From Microlunatus parietis (GTDB taxonomy: Bacteria; Actinomycetota; Actinomycetes; Propionibacteriales; Propionibacteriaceae): DNA of 64,000 bases. The DNA is taken from NCBI RefSeq assembly GCF_013407955.1, contig NZ_JACCBU010000001.1, positions 4,960,001-5,024,000 on the forward strand, in the 5' to 3' direction. Under the pieces are notes generated by a model. That model saw nothing but the letters and a program-made list of their open reading frames with translations. It ran no database searches and was not told the origin of the DNA. The position numbers and the translations under genes were made by a program. Of the stretch, positions 33,331 to 41,912 are shown piece after piece. Numbering within the stretch: position 1 is the stretch's first letter; every line of letters begins with the position of its first letter.

Positions 33331-34000
33331 TCACCGGTCCCGCCTCCCCGTCGCAACGGTCGAACGCAACCGGCGCGGCACCCGGTGGCTGCACGCCGGG
33401 ATCTACGTCAGCACGCTGTTCCTGCTGGCGACCGGCGGTTGGCTGTGGCTCGGCCGGGAAGGTGATCCGACCGTCCTGGCCGCGATCACCGGGGTGCCCG
33501 ACATCGACCTGCACAAGATCATCGGCGTGCTGCTGGCCGGGCTCGGCCTGGTCGGCGCCGGCTACTGGCTGCGGCGGATCGGCGGCTTCCTGCGCGAGAC
33601 GTTCCGCTGGGACGCCGGTGATCTTCGCTGGCTGGCGCGCTGGCCGGTCGCCGTGTTCACCGGACGGTTCCGCCGCCACGAAGGGGACTTCGACCCCGGC
33701 CAGCGGCTGGCCAACCTGATCCTCGTCGGCGGGCTGTTGATCTTGGTGCTGAGCGGGCTCGGGTTGATCATGGTGCGCGGCGGTCCGCTGTTCGTCGTCC
33801 TGCACTGGCTGCATCTGGTGGTCACCTTCCCGGTCGCCGCCATGATCATCGGGCACGTACTGATCGCGTCCGGGGTGTTGCCGGGCTACCGCGGTGCCTG
33901 GCGTGCGATGCACCTGGGCGGGCGGCTGCCGCGCACGGTCGCCCGCCGGCTCTGGCCGGCCTGGCTGGAGCGCCACGACCAAGGCCACAACGTTCCCTGA
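33320..34000 (+). CDS. Cytochrome b561/FdnI-type membrane protein
   Basis: 226 residues from ATG 33320, overlapping the lipoprotein stop. Four transmembrane helices with His residues in the right places for two b hemes: RRGTRWLHAGIYVS, DIDLHKIIGVLLAG, VVLHWLHLVVTFPV and IIGHVLIASGVLPG. This is the pattern of cytochrome b561 / formate dehydrogenase gamma subunits that move electrons across the membrane. No dehydrogenase partner is adjacent; the lipoprotein is the likely one. The stop codon is supplied by a CCCTGAGCCTGTCGAAGGG repeat unit, so the last residues derive from that repeat. Confidence 0.8.
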   Translation: MATDHRSRLPVATVERNRRGTRWLHAGIYVSTLFLLATGGWLWLGREGDPTVLAAITGVPDIDLHKIIGVLLAGLGLVGAGYWLRRIGGFLRETFRWDAGDLRWLARWPVAVFTGRFRRHEGDFDPGQRLANLILVGGLLILVLSGLGLIMVRGGPLFVVLHWLHLVVTFPVAAMIIGHVLIASGVLPGYRGAWRAMHLGGRLPRTVARRLWPAWLERHDQGHNVP

Positions 34001-34052
34001 GCCTGTCGAAGGGCAGGGCCACATCCGGCTTGGCCCTTCGACAGGCTCGGGG
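33995..34052. repeat. Inverted pair of CCCTGAGCYTGTCGAAGGG units
   Basis: One unit at 33995-34013 and an inverted one at 34034-34052 give 16-bp perfect arms GAGCCTGTCGAAGGGC / GCCCTTCGACAGGCTC. The unit is a REP-like sequence found in many high-G+C genomes. The hairpin directly follows the cytochrome gene and may act as terminator. A third unit lies in ndh at 46476-46494. Confidence 0.8.
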
Positions 34053-34112
34053 CGCGAAGGTTGGGCCGGGCTCAGGGTGGGAGGTTGGCCGGGCTCAGGG
34101 TGCGGAGGGGCG

Positions 34113-34601
34113 TCAGCCGGCGGGATGCAGGGCGATGAACTTCGCTCCGCGTTCCCGCGCGGCGTCGAACTGATCGCGCCGCGGCAGTCCGGCCTCGTCG
34201 AGCTCGATCTGCTGGAACCGGCGCAGCACCGGGTTGGGCGGCAGCAGGGCGACGGCGATCTCCCAGGCCCGGTCCGGATCCTCCGCGACTTCGGGCGTGG
34301 TGGTGATCCGGCGGCCGTGGTGCTGCACCTCGACCGGGCCGCCGCCACGCAGATTCCGTACCCAGGTGCCCCCGGAGACGAGCAGGATCTGTCCCTCGTG
34401 ATCGGTGTAGGCCAACGGCACGGCATACCGGGCTCCGCTCTTCCGTCCGGTCACGTACAGCAGCGTGAGCCGGCCGCTCATCAACCCGTGCAGTGGCGAG
34501 TTGAGGATGCCGCGCATCATCCGGTTGATCACTCGCTGCCGGCCAACGCTGTTGTCCCGGATCGGTGCCGTCGACGGCTGGGCGGTACTGGTTCGGGGCA
34601 C
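34113..34601 (-). CDS. Deazaflavin (F420)-dependent nitroreductase-family protein
   Basis: 162 residues from a GTG at 34601 that follows GAGGAGG by five bases; an upstream TTG at 34619 precedes that site. LTLLYVTGRKSGARYAVPLA, WVRNLRGGGPVEVQHHGRRI and the C-terminal FQQIELDEAGLPRRDQFDAA are the motifs of the Ddn-like family, which uses reduced F420 to reduce quinones or nitro compounds. Membership implies the host makes F420. It is divergent from a TetR gene across a perfect palindrome and so probably regulated by it. Confidence 0.85.
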   Translation of the reverse strand: MPRTSTAQPSTAPIRDNSVGRQRVINRMMRGILNSPLHGLMSGRLTLLYVTGRKSGARYAVPLAYTDHEGQILLVSGGTWVRNLRGGGPVEVQHHGRRITTTPEVAEDPDRAWEIAVALLPPNPVLRRFQQIELDEAGLPRRDQFDAARERGAKFIALHPAG

Positions 34602-34621
34602 GACTGCCTCCTCGCTCAAAG

Positions 34622-34639
34622 TTCAATCATTTGATTGAA
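34622..34639. promoter_or_regulatory. TetR operator palindrome
   Basis: TTCAATCATTTGATTGAA has perfect 8-bp arms around TT and sits between the divergent F420-type reductase and TetR genes. Confidence 0.75.
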
Positions 34640-34704
34640 TCCAGCCTAGGGACCTGGCTGGCTAGGATCAAGCAGTTGATCGAAACGACGGTGAGAGGTG
34701 CGTC

Positions 34705-35283
34705 ATGCCGAGGGTCGACCGCCGCGAACAGATCTCCGCGGCCGTGTTCGCCGGCATCGCCGAGCACGGCCTGGAAGGGCTCCGGACCAGGGACGTCGCT
34801 GCCCGGGCAGGTGTCAACATCGCGACCGTGCACTACTACTTCGCCACCAAGGAGGACCTGATCACGGCCGCGTACCAGCTGCTCCAGCAGCGGTTCGGCG
34901 CGTCCCTGCCGGAGTCGGGCAGCCCGGCCGAGCGGCTGGCCGGTCATCTCACCGGCGTCCTGGAGCTGCTGATCGGCGACGCCGAACTGCGCCGTGTGCT
35001 GGCCGAGCTCGCGCTGCGGGCCGACCGGGATCCGCGGCTGGCCGCCGACATCGCCGCTGCCGAGAACGCCTGGCTGGCCAACCTCCGGGACCTGGTCACG
35101 GCCGGCACGGAACAGGGGTGTTGGGCGGTCGAGGTCGATCCGGACGCGTTCGCGGTCACCTGCGTCGCGCTGCTCAAGGGCACCTGCATGCCGACCCTGC
35201 TGACCACTCGGGCCGGCGAACTGCGGCGCGCGGTCGATCAGTTGCTGTCCTGGCTCACCGGGCGCGCGACACTGACGACATGA
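34705..35283 (+). CDS. TetR-family transcriptional regulator
   Basis: 192 residues. The N-terminal helix-turn-helix reads LRTRDVAARAGVNIATVHYY followed by FATKEDLITAAY, standard for TetR. The C-terminal ligand domain resembles the TetR_C_6 type. It is divergent from the F420-type reductase over an 18-bp palindrome. Its stop overlaps the start of the CDP-alcohol phosphotransferase gene (ATGA), so the two are co-translated and the regulator may respond to membrane or lipid signals; that is inference. Confidence 0.9.
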   Translation: MPRVDRREQISAAVFAGIAEHGLEGLRTRDVAARAGVNIATVHYYFATKEDLITAAYQLLQQRFGASLPESGSPAERLAGHLTGVLELLIGDAELRRVLAELALRADRDPRLAADIAAAENAWLANLRDLVTAGTEQGCWAVEVDPDAFAVTCVALLKGTCMPTLLTTRAGELRRAVDQLLSWLTGRATLTT

Positions 35284-36056
35284 CCTCACCGGTGCCTGAA
35301 CTCGCGGTACCCGAGCTCTCAGCGCGCGGCGGCGGCTGGCGGCTCGAGGTGTACGGCGCGGTCGGACTCCAACTGTCCATGCTGCTTGCGGTGCAGCAGC
35401 TGGTCGGGCTGACCGTCGCCGGGTGGGTGGCCGCGGTCGGCTACCTGTTCGCGCTCAGCCTGGCTGTCGCGGCCGGACCCTGGCGGCCGGTGCCGGCCCG
35501 TGCCGCGGACCCGTCGATCGGCCCGGCGAACCTGATCACGCTGGCCCGGTCGCTGCTGGTCGGTGCGGTGATCGCCCTGGTCGTCAGTGGATTCTCGGGC
35601 GGCTGGCAGGACGGCCAGCGGGCGCTGGCGGTGGGCCTCTCGGTGGTCGGGGTGATCTTGGACGGCGTCGACGGCCGGGTGGCCCGGCGAACCCGGACCA
35701 GCTCGGCCTTCGGGGCCCGCTTCGACATCGAGATCGACTCCGTGCTGGCGCTGGCGCTGGCGATCGGACTGGCCCGCGAGCTGACCCCGCTGGCACTGGT
35801 GCTCGGGCTGGCCCGCTACCTGTACCTGGCCGGTGCCCGGATCTGGCCGTGGCTCAACCTGCCGCTGCCGACCCGGCTGTCCCGCAAGATCATCGGCCTG
35901 CTCGGCACCGTCGCGTTGATCATCGCGACGGCCCGGTTCGGCCCGCCGGCGTTCGGTATCGGCGTCGTCGCCGCCGGCACTGCTGCCGTGGTGTATTCGT
36001 TCGGCCGGGACATCGTCGCCCAGTTCCGGCTGCGAAAGGGCGCCGACGTAGTGTGA
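35280..36056 (+). CDS. CDP-alcohol phosphatidyltransferase-family membrane protein
   Basis: 258 residues with six to eight hydrophobic segments. The full CDP-OH motif D-x2-D-G-x2-A-R-x8-G-x3-D-x3-D is visible as LDGVDGRVARRTR followed by FGARFDIEID. The enzyme transfers a phosphatidyl group, or another phospho-alcohol, from a CDP-linked donor to an acceptor in the membrane. The acceptor (glycerol phosphate, inositol phosphate or other) is not evident. It overlaps the TetR stop and is followed at once by the mannosidase gene, an uncommon neighbourhood. Confidence 0.88.
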   Translation: MTSPVPELAVPELSARGGGWRLEVYGAVGLQLSMLLAVQQLVGLTVAGWVAAVGYLFALSLAVAAGPWRPVPARAADPSIGPANLITLARSLLVGAVIALVVSGFSGGWQDGQRALAVGLSVVGVILDGVDGRVARRTRTSSAFGARFDIEIDSVLALALAIGLARELTPLALVLGLARYLYLAGARIWPWLNLPLPTRLSRKIIGLLGTVALIIATARFGPPAFGIGVVAAGTAAVVYSFGRDIVAQFRLRKGADVV

Positions 36057-36061
36057 CGCCC

Positions 36062-39000
36062 ATGCCGGCATCGTCACCGACCACCGCAGACCTGACGCTC
36101 ACCCCGGGCACCGGACCGATCGCGCCGCCGAGTTCCAAGCCGGGCGCCGGGCTCTTCGCCCCCACCGCCACCGGGTTCGAGACCAGCACCGACGGCCGGG
36201 CCCGTGCGCTCGTCGCCGAGCCGGACCGGGTGATCACGGCGGGCGACCGGCTCCGCTACGCGATCTTCAGCCCGTACGATCCGGACGCCGGCACCGTCGA
36301 GGACGGCTGCGCCGCGACCGCGGTCGGCCTCGAGTTGATCATGGACGACGGTACGGTGATCGGCGGCGAGGGTCTGGTCGATGATCACGGCGTGCCGATC
36401 GACCCGCTGGCGCAGTACGCGGACCGTACCTCGTTTCCGGACCAGTGGAACCATAAGAGCGTCGACCTGACCGCGCTGGCCGGTCGTCGAGTGGCCGGGA
36501 TCGCCTTGCTCGTGGACGTTTCCGGGCTGCCGACCCCGGGCCGCCGAACCGTCCGCGGCTGGTTCGAGCTGATCGGGATCGGGCCGGCCGAGCCGGGCGC
36601 GGAGGGCCGGCGGCCGGCCGACTTCGTCCGCACCACCCGGGGCACCCACGCCAGCGGCGGCTACTCCCGCGGCAACAACGCGCCGTTGACGGCGGTGCCG
36701 CACGGCTTCCACTTCGTCACCCCGATCACCGACGCCCGGACGTTCCGCTGGATCTACTCCTGGCACCAGCACAACAACGCCGACAACCGACCGGAGCTTC
36801 AGGGTCTGGCCTTGTCGCACATTCCCAGCCCGTGGATCGGCGACCGGACGACGTTCCAGGTCTGCCCGTGGGGGAGTGCCGACCGGCCCGAGCTCGACCC
36901 GGCCGCGCGCGGGCTGGAATTCGATCATGCCGACGAGACCGACCGGGCGCACTACTACTGCGTGACCACCCGGTCCGGGATCCGGGCCGAGGTGGCGCCG
37001 ACCGACCACGCGGTGATCATGCGGTTCACGTTCTCCGGGCCGGATGCGGCGTTGATCTTCGACCAGTCCGATGATCATGGCGGGCTGCGGCTCGCGACCG
37101 ACCCGGAGACCGGCCGGGGCATCGTCACCGGCTACGCCGACGGCGGATCGCAGCGGGCCGGCGCGACGCCTCGGATGTTCGTCTACGGCGAGCTGGACGC
37201 GCCCGTCGTCGATCATGGTCCGCTGGACCAGCCGGACCACACCGGCGTCGGCGGCTACCTCCGGGTCCGACCCGGCGCCGACGCCACCGTGGTGCTGCGG
37301 CTGGCCAGCTCGTTCATCGGGCTGGACCAGGCCAAGCGGAATCTCGCCGCCGAGCTCGGCCCGGACCAGACCGTGGAGTCGGTGGCCGAGCGAGCCGAGC
37401 AGACCTGGAACGAACTGCTGGGCAAGATCACCGTCGGCGGCGCCACCGAGGATCAGTTGATCACCGTCTACTCGAACCTGTACCGGCTGTTCCTCTACCC
37501 GAACACGATGAGCGAGAACGTGGGGACCGAGGACGCGCCGAGGCCGGCCTACGCCAGCCCGTTCCGGGTCGACGGGCCGGACACCGAGGAGCACACCGGC
37601 CGGGCCGTGCTGGACGGGGAATGTTCGGCGAACAACGGGTTCTGGGACACGTACCGGACCTGTTGGACGGCCCTCGGCCTGTTCGAGCCGGAGCGGACCG
37701 GCCGGCTGCTGGACGGGTTCGTCCAGCACTATCGTGACGGCGGCTGGACCGCCCGCTGGTCCGCGCCCGGCTACGCCGACTGCATGGTCGGCACCAGTTC
37801 CGACATCGTGCTGGCCGACGCGTACGTCAACGGCGTGCCCGGCTTCGACGTCGCCGACGGCTACGACTCCGCGCTGCGCAACGCGACCGTACCGGCCGAC
37901 GAGCCGGTGGTCGGGCGGTACGGGCTGGAGAAGTCGATCTTCGCCGGCTACACCTCGACCGCGATCGACGAGGGCCTGTCCTGGACCCTGGAGGGCGCGA
38001 TCAACGACTACGGCCTCGCGGTCTGGTCGGCGGCCCTGGCCGAACGGGCGGCGGCGGACGACCCGCGCCGCGAGGAGTACCGGGCGAACGCGCGCTACTT
38101 CGCCTCCCGCGCGGCCTGGTACGTGAACCTGTTCGACGAGCGGACCGGCTTCTTCGTCGGCCGTGATGATCATGGTGCCTTCCGGGTCGGGCCGGACGGC
38201 TACGACCCGCGGCAGTGGGGCGGCGACTACACCGAGACCAACGGCTGGGGGATGGCGTTCACGGTGCCGCAGGACGGCGCCGGGCTGGCCGCGTTGCACG
38301 GCGGCCAAGATCAACTCCGGGAACGACTGGACGCGTTCTTCGCCACCGACGAGACCGGCGCCGAGGGCGTCAAGGGCGCCTACGGGCACGTGATCCACGA
38401 GATGACCGAGGCCCGCAACATCCGGCTCGGCATGCTTGCCCTGTCCAACCAGCCGGCCCACCACATCCCGTACTTCTATCTGCATGCGGGCGCCTCGGAG
38501 CGGACCCAGCAGCTGGTCCGGGAGTGCGTCCGGCGGCTGTTCGTCGGCTCCGAGATCGGCCAGGGCTACCCGGGTGACGAGGACAACGGGGAGATGTCCG
38601 CCTGGTACCTCTTCTCCGCCTTCGGCCTCTACCCGCTCTCCCTGGCCAGCGGCGAACTGGTGCTGACCGCGCCGACCTTCGCCGAGGTACGGATCGAGCT
38701 CGACCAAGATCGGGAACTGGTGATCATCGCCCATGATCAACATCCCGACCACCACTACATCCAGTCGGTGCTGATCGACGGCGAGCCGTGGACCTCGGTC
38801 GCCGTCCCGTACCGGAAGGTCGCCGACGGTGCGACGATCGAGTTCTTCCTCGGCCCGGAGCCGTCGGACTGGGGCGCCGACAGCGCGCCGGCCTCGCTGA
38901 CACCTGCCGGCGAACGCCCGCGTCCGCTGGTCGACCTGACCCGCCCGGACGGCCCGGTCGCGGCGAGCACCGGCGACGGCGCCGCCGCGGTCGACGACAC

Positions 39001-39301
39001 CTCGGCCACCGCGATCACGCTGCCGCCCGGCGGCTGGGTCGAGTACACGCTGGAGGATCCGGCGGTGTTCGAGCTCTACACGATCACCGCCTCACCCGGT
39101 GAGATGAGCGGTTGGGTGCTGGAGGGCAGCGACGACGGCGAGACCTGGCAGCCGATCGACGAGCGGACCGGCGAGGAGTTCGGTTGGCAGCGCCAGACCC
39201 GGCCGTTCCGGCCCGGCCGCCCCGGCGCCCACCGTCGCGTCCGCCTCCGGGTCGCCGATGATCATCCTTCGACCCTGCAGCAGTGGGAGCTGCTGGTCTG
39301 A
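36062..39301 (+). CDS. GH92 alpha-mannosidase with F5/8-type C-terminal domain
   Basis: 1079 residues from ATG 36062; a GTG at 36053 overlapping the previous stop is also possible. The GH92 fold is clear: FHFVTPITDARTFRWIYSWH in the N-terminal sandwich, GECSANNGFWDTYRTCWTAL, GDYTETNGWGMAFTVPQDG with the proposed acid Glu, and GDEDNGEMSAWYLFSAFGLY with the Asp base region. These enzymes are Ca-dependent exo-alpha-mannosidases. Residues about 960-1079 resemble a discoidin/F5-8C carbohydrate-binding domain. No signal peptide is seen, so it acts inside the cell or on imported or own glycans such as mannosylated lipids. Confidence 0.9.
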   Translation: MPASSPTTADLTLTPGTGPIAPPSSKPGAGLFAPTATGFETSTDGRARALVAEPDRVITAGDRLRYAIFSPYDPDAGTVEDGCAATAVGLELIMDDGTVIGGEGLVDDHGVPIDPLAQYADRTSFPDQWNHKSVDLTALAGRRVAGIALLVDVSGLPTPGRRTVRGWFELIGIGPAEPGAEGRRPADFVRTTRGTHASGGYSRGNNAPLTAVPHGFHFVTPITDARTFRWIYSWHQHNNADNRPELQGLALSHIPSPWIGDRTTFQVCPWGSADRPELDPAARGLEFDHADETDRAHYYCVTTRSGIRAEVAPTDHAVIMRFTFSGPDAALIFDQSDDHGGLRLATDPETGRGIVTGYADGGSQRAGATPRMFVYGELDAPVVDHGPLDQPDHTGVGGYLRVRPGADATVVLRLASSFIGLDQAKRNLAAELGPDQTVESVAERAEQTWNELLGKITVGGATEDQLITVYSNLYRLFLYPNTMSENVGTEDAPRPAYASPFRVDGPDTEEHTGRAVLDGECSANNGFWDTYRTCWTALGLFEPERTGRLLDGFVQHYRDGGWTARWSAPGYADCMVGTSSDIVLADAYVNGVPGFDVADGYDSALRNATVPADEPVVGRYGLEKSIFAGYTSTAIDEGLSWTLEGAINDYGLAVWSAALAERAAADDPRREEYRANARYFASRAAWYVNLFDERTGFFVGRDDHGAFRVGPDGYDPRQWGGDYTETNGWGMAFTVPQDGAGLAALHGGQDQLRERLDAFFATDETGAEGVKGAYGHVIHEMTEARNIRLGMLALSNQPAHHIPYFYLHAGASERTQQLVRECVRRLFVGSEIGQGYPGDEDNGEMSAWYLFSAFGLYPLSLASGELVLTAPTFAEVRIELDQDRELVIIAHDQHPDHHYIQSVLIDGEPWTSVAVPYRKVADGATIEFFLGPEPSDWGADSAPASLTPAGERPRPLVDLTRPDGPVAASTGDGAAAVDDTSATAITLPPGGWVEYTLEDPAVFELYTITASPGEMSGWVLEGSDDGETWQPIDERTGEEFGWQRQTRPFRPGRPGAHRRVRLRVADDHPSTLQQWELLV

Positions 39302-39334
39302 CGGCCTGGCCGAAGGGCACACCTCGGTCGGGCG

Positions 39335-39994
39335 TCAATCGTGGCGGCGCGTGGCGAGGTCGACCGCGGTCGCCAGCTCTTCGGCGTAGTGCGGCAGGTC
39401 GACGTCCGGATGATCCAGCAGCCGGGTCAGGCCTTCGAGGGTTCGCTGGACCATGGCCGCGATCACCAGCGGGTCGAAGGAGCGGAACTCGCCCTGCTCC
39501 TGGCCTCGCCGCAGCAGCCCGTGCAGGTGGCTCATCACCTGGCCCTGCGGGTCGGCCTGGTGGGCGGCCGGGCTGTCCGGATCGTCGTGCACGGCGGCGA
39601 AGATCGACTGCAGGGCACGCAGCCGGGACCGGTGATCATCGACGTAGGCGACGACGCCGGTGATGTAGGCGCGCAGCTCCGCGGCCGCCGAAGCCGGCGG
39701 ATCCAGGCCTTCGCCGTCCGCGGGCCGGCCGATCGGGCGGCTGGCCGGGTCGACGCTCCGCCGGGCCAGCAGGAACGCATCGATCGACCGGTACACGTCG
39801 TCGAGGACGGCCTGCATCAGGGCGGTCTTGCTGTCGAAGTGGTACGAGATCAGCCGGGTGCTGCTCAGCCCGCCGCGCGCGGCGATCCGCGCGAAGGTGG
39901 TCCGGGCATAGCCGAGCTCGGCCACGGTCTCGATCGTGGCCTCGATGATCTGGGCCCGCCGCGCCGCGGCCGCGGCCGATCGGTTCGTCGACAC
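39335..39994 (-). CDS. TetR-family transcriptional regulator
   Basis: 219 residues from a GTG at 39994. The helix-turn-helix TTFARIAARGGLSSTRLISY followed by HFDSKTALMQAVLDD is plain. The C-terminal ligand domain (LRAYITGVVAYVDDHRSRLR) is of the TetR_C type common in actinobacteria. It is divergent from a membrane-protein gene with a palindrome between them. Confidence 0.9.
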   Translation of the reverse strand: MSTNRSAAAAARRAQIIEATIETVAELGYARTTFARIAARGGLSSTRLISYHFDSKTALMQAVLDDVYRSIDAFLLARRSVDPASRPIGRPADGEGLDPPASAAAELRAYITGVVAYVDDHRSRLRALQSIFAAVHDDPDSPAAHQADPQGQVMSHLHGLLRRGQEQGEFRSFDPLVIAAMVQRTLEGLTRLLDHPDVDLPHYAEELATAVDLATRRHD

Positions 39995-40041
39995 TCCCGT
40001 ACCCCCTGTCTTGCGTCACCGCTGTCCCGCAACCTACAGTC

Positions 40042-40057
40042 TTACTCAGTCAAGTAA
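40042..40057. promoter_or_regulatory. Candidate TetR operator
   Basis: TTACT-N6-AGTAA in the AT-rich 86-base gap between the TetR gene and the divergent membrane-protein gene. Short arms but well placed. Confidence 0.5.
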
Positions 40058-40080
40058 TAATCGGCTGCGGACGGAGCGAC

Positions 40081-41169
40081 GTGACGGATTCGGTGATCGA
40101 TCGGCGACGGCGGGGCAGGGCGGCCTGGCTGCTGCTCCTGCTCGCGCCGCTCTGTGCCGAACTGGCGTTCTCGGCGGTGAGCATGCCGATCATGTGGCTC
40201 GCGTTCCCGTTCCTGATTCCGATGTACGGGCTGGGCGTGCTGGTGATCCGGGAGTTGGTCATCCGGTCCGGCGGCGGGTGGCCGAGCCTGCTGCTGATGG
40301 GCTTGGTCTACGAGCTCGCCGAGGACGGGCTCGGGCTGCAGGCGCTGACCAGCCCGGTGCTGTACAACGCGGCCGAGTGGGGACCTCGGGTGCTCGGGCT
40401 CAACCTGACCTACTGGGAGTCCCAGGTCGGCTACCACCTCACGTTCAGTGTGCTGATCCCGGTCATGATCACCAACCTGGTCTTCCCGGAGCTGCGGGCT
40501 GAGCCCTACCTGCGGCGACGGGGCTTGATCATCTCCGGGATCGCCGCAGCGCTCGGCATCGCGATGCTCAAGATCGTCTTCACCTCGACGACCGATCCCG
40601 GGTATCTGGCGCCGCTGCCGTTCCTGGTGGGGCTGGTGGCGGTGATGGGCGTCCTGTCCTTCGTCGCGCTGCGGATCCTGCCGCGGCGCTGGCCGGCCGC
40701 GGCACCGCCCGTGGCCGACCGTGGCGGCACCGGGCCACCGGTCCCCCCGCCGCCGGTCGCCGCGCTGATCGCCGCCGCGGCGACGTTGATCTTCCTCGGC
40801 CTGCTGATGCCGGGGGACCCGATGCAGGGGCCCGCGATCGGCGAAGGGAGCTTCGTCCTGCTGCCGATGACCGTCGCCGCCGCGGTCGCGATCACGGTGG
40901 CGGTCCTGATCGTGCGCTGGCACAACGCGGGGATGTCCGACCGGCACCGGATCTGGCTCGCCGGCGGTGCGCTGGTGGCGCACACCCTGTTCCCGATCGT
41001 GACGACGATCCTGCACCCGGTGGACCAGCTGACCACCACGGTCGCGCTCACGGCCGGTCCGGCCATGATCGTCGTGACCGTGCTGCTGCTGGCCCGGCTC
41101 GCCGCCGTGACCGGCCGTCGCTCCGGCCAGCTTTCTCCCGCCGACCGGTCACAACCGCTGCGGTTTTGA
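40081..41169 (+). CDS. Multi-spanning membrane protein of unknown function
   Basis: 362 residues from a GTG at 40081, with 9-10 hydrophobic segments (for example AAWLLLLLAPLCAELAFSAV, IPVMITNLVFPEL, VVTVLLLARLAAV). Glu-rich helix starts such as LLMGLVYELAEDGLGLQAL recall CPBP-type proteases but the catalytic EExxxR motif is not clear. The divergent TetR regulator probably controls it; such pairs often concern efflux or membrane stress. The last nine codons (PADRSQPLRF) are encoded by a 54-bp dispersed repeat, so the C-terminus has been replaced or extended by that insertion. Confidence 0.75.
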   Translation: MTDSVIDRRRRGRAAWLLLLLAPLCAELAFSAVSMPIMWLAFPFLIPMYGLGVLVIRELVIRSGGGWPSLLLMGLVYELAEDGLGLQALTSPVLYNAAEWGPRVLGLNLTYWESQVGYHLTFSVLIPVMITNLVFPELRAEPYLRRRGLIISGIAAALGIAMLKIVFTSTTDPGYLAPLPFLVGLVAVMGVLSFVALRILPRRWPAAAPPVADRGGTGPPVPPPPVAALIAAAATLIFLGLLMPGDPMQGPAIGEGSFVLLPMTVAAAVAITVAVLIVRWHNAGMSDRHRIWLAGGALVAHTLFPIVTTILHPVDQLTTTVALTAGPAMIVVTVLLLARLAAVTGRRSGQLSPADRSQPLRF

Positions 41170-41196
41170 CGTTGTGTCGCGCACTTGTGACGGGTC
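41143..41196. repeat. Dispersed element, copy 2 (54 bp)
   Basis: GACCGGTCAC at 41143 and GTGACGGGTC ending at 41196 flank TTTTGACG and GTGTCGC in the same order and spacing as 12157-12211. This copy overlaps the 3' end of the membrane-protein gene and lies 24 bases before the AbiE operator, at the likely edge of an acquired segment. Confidence 0.75.
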
Positions 41197-41220
41197 AGCA
41201 GGGTCTTTCAAATCCGGGAG

Positions 41221-41256
41221 TGCTGCATATCTATCAATAGTGATAGGTTTGCAGCA
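41221..41256. promoter_or_regulatory. Nested palindrome, AbiE promoter/operator
   Basis: Outer arms TGCTGCA (41221-41227) and TGCAGCA (41250-41256), inner arms CTATCA (41231-41236) and TGATAG (41241-41246). The last base is the A of the AbiEi start codon, so the mRNA is probably leaderless. AbiEi antitoxins are known to bind inverted repeats in their own promoter. Confidence 0.7.
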
Positions 41257-41912
41257 TGTCGCGCAGGACTGCCTTGGCTCAACTCGGCGACCTGGCCGCC
41301 GAGCAGTGGGGGATGGTGACGACGGCACAGGCTCGGCGCGCCGGGGTGAGCAGCTTGGACCTGGCACGACTGGCGAGTGACGGCATCCTTGCCCCGGTCA
41401 GCGGTGCGGCACGGGTGTATCGGGTGACCAGCACGCCTGAAAGCCCGGATCTGGATCCGCTGCGGGCGGCCTGGCTTCAACTCGGTGGCGGTCGAAGCTG
41501 GGAAGAACGGAGCCTCGACATGGACGCGGTCGTCAGTCATCGCTCGGCCGCACACCTTCGCGGGTTTGGCGATCTGATCCCGGAGGTTCACGAGTTCTAC
41601 GTCGTGCGACGTCGGCAACTTCGCCGCACGGATCTGCTGCTGCGTGTACGTCCGGCGATATCCCGAAGCGACTGGGAGTTCGTGGACGGGATGCCAGCGA
41701 GCCGGCCGGAGCAGATGGTCGCCGATCTTCTTGCCGATCACGAAGACGAGTCAGCCGTGGCACAGATCGTTCACGACGCCCATCGTGCCGGCCTACTCAC
41801 GCCGAGTCAGTTGACGGAGGTCGTGGCACCGCACGCGAGGCGGTACGGTCATCGAACGGGAGCCGACCTGGCGACCATGCTGCTGGCCGGCGCAGAAGGC
41901 GTGGAATCGTGA
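41256..41912 (+). CDS. AbiEi-type antitoxin
   Basis: 218 residues. The N-terminal winged helix AAEQWGMVTTAQARRAGVSS, the stretch DGILAPVSGAARVYRVTSTP and the C-terminal domain with VVSHRSAAHLRGFGDLIPE match AbiEi (PF13338-type N-terminus). In type IV toxin-antitoxin systems AbiEi represses the operon and counteracts AbiEii without direct binding. The stop overlaps the toxin start by GTGA. G+C is about 60%, well below neighbours, and a repeat lies just upstream, pointing to acquisition. Confidence 0.88.
   Translation: MSRRTALAQLGDLAAEQWGMVTTAQARRAGVSSLDLARLASDGILAPVSGAARVYRVTSTPESPDLDPLRAAWLQLGGGRSWEERSLDMDAVVSHRSAAHLRGFGDLIPEVHEFYVVRRRQLRRTDLLLRVRPAISRSDWEFVDGMPASRPEQMVADLLADHEDESAVAQIVHDAHRAGLLTPSQLTEVVAPHARRYGHRTGADLATMLLAGAEGVES

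Noticed and set aside
36074-38755. An 893-codon minus-strand open frame opposite the mannosidase
   Set aside because: Shadow of the GH92 gene, which has full family motifs on the other strand.
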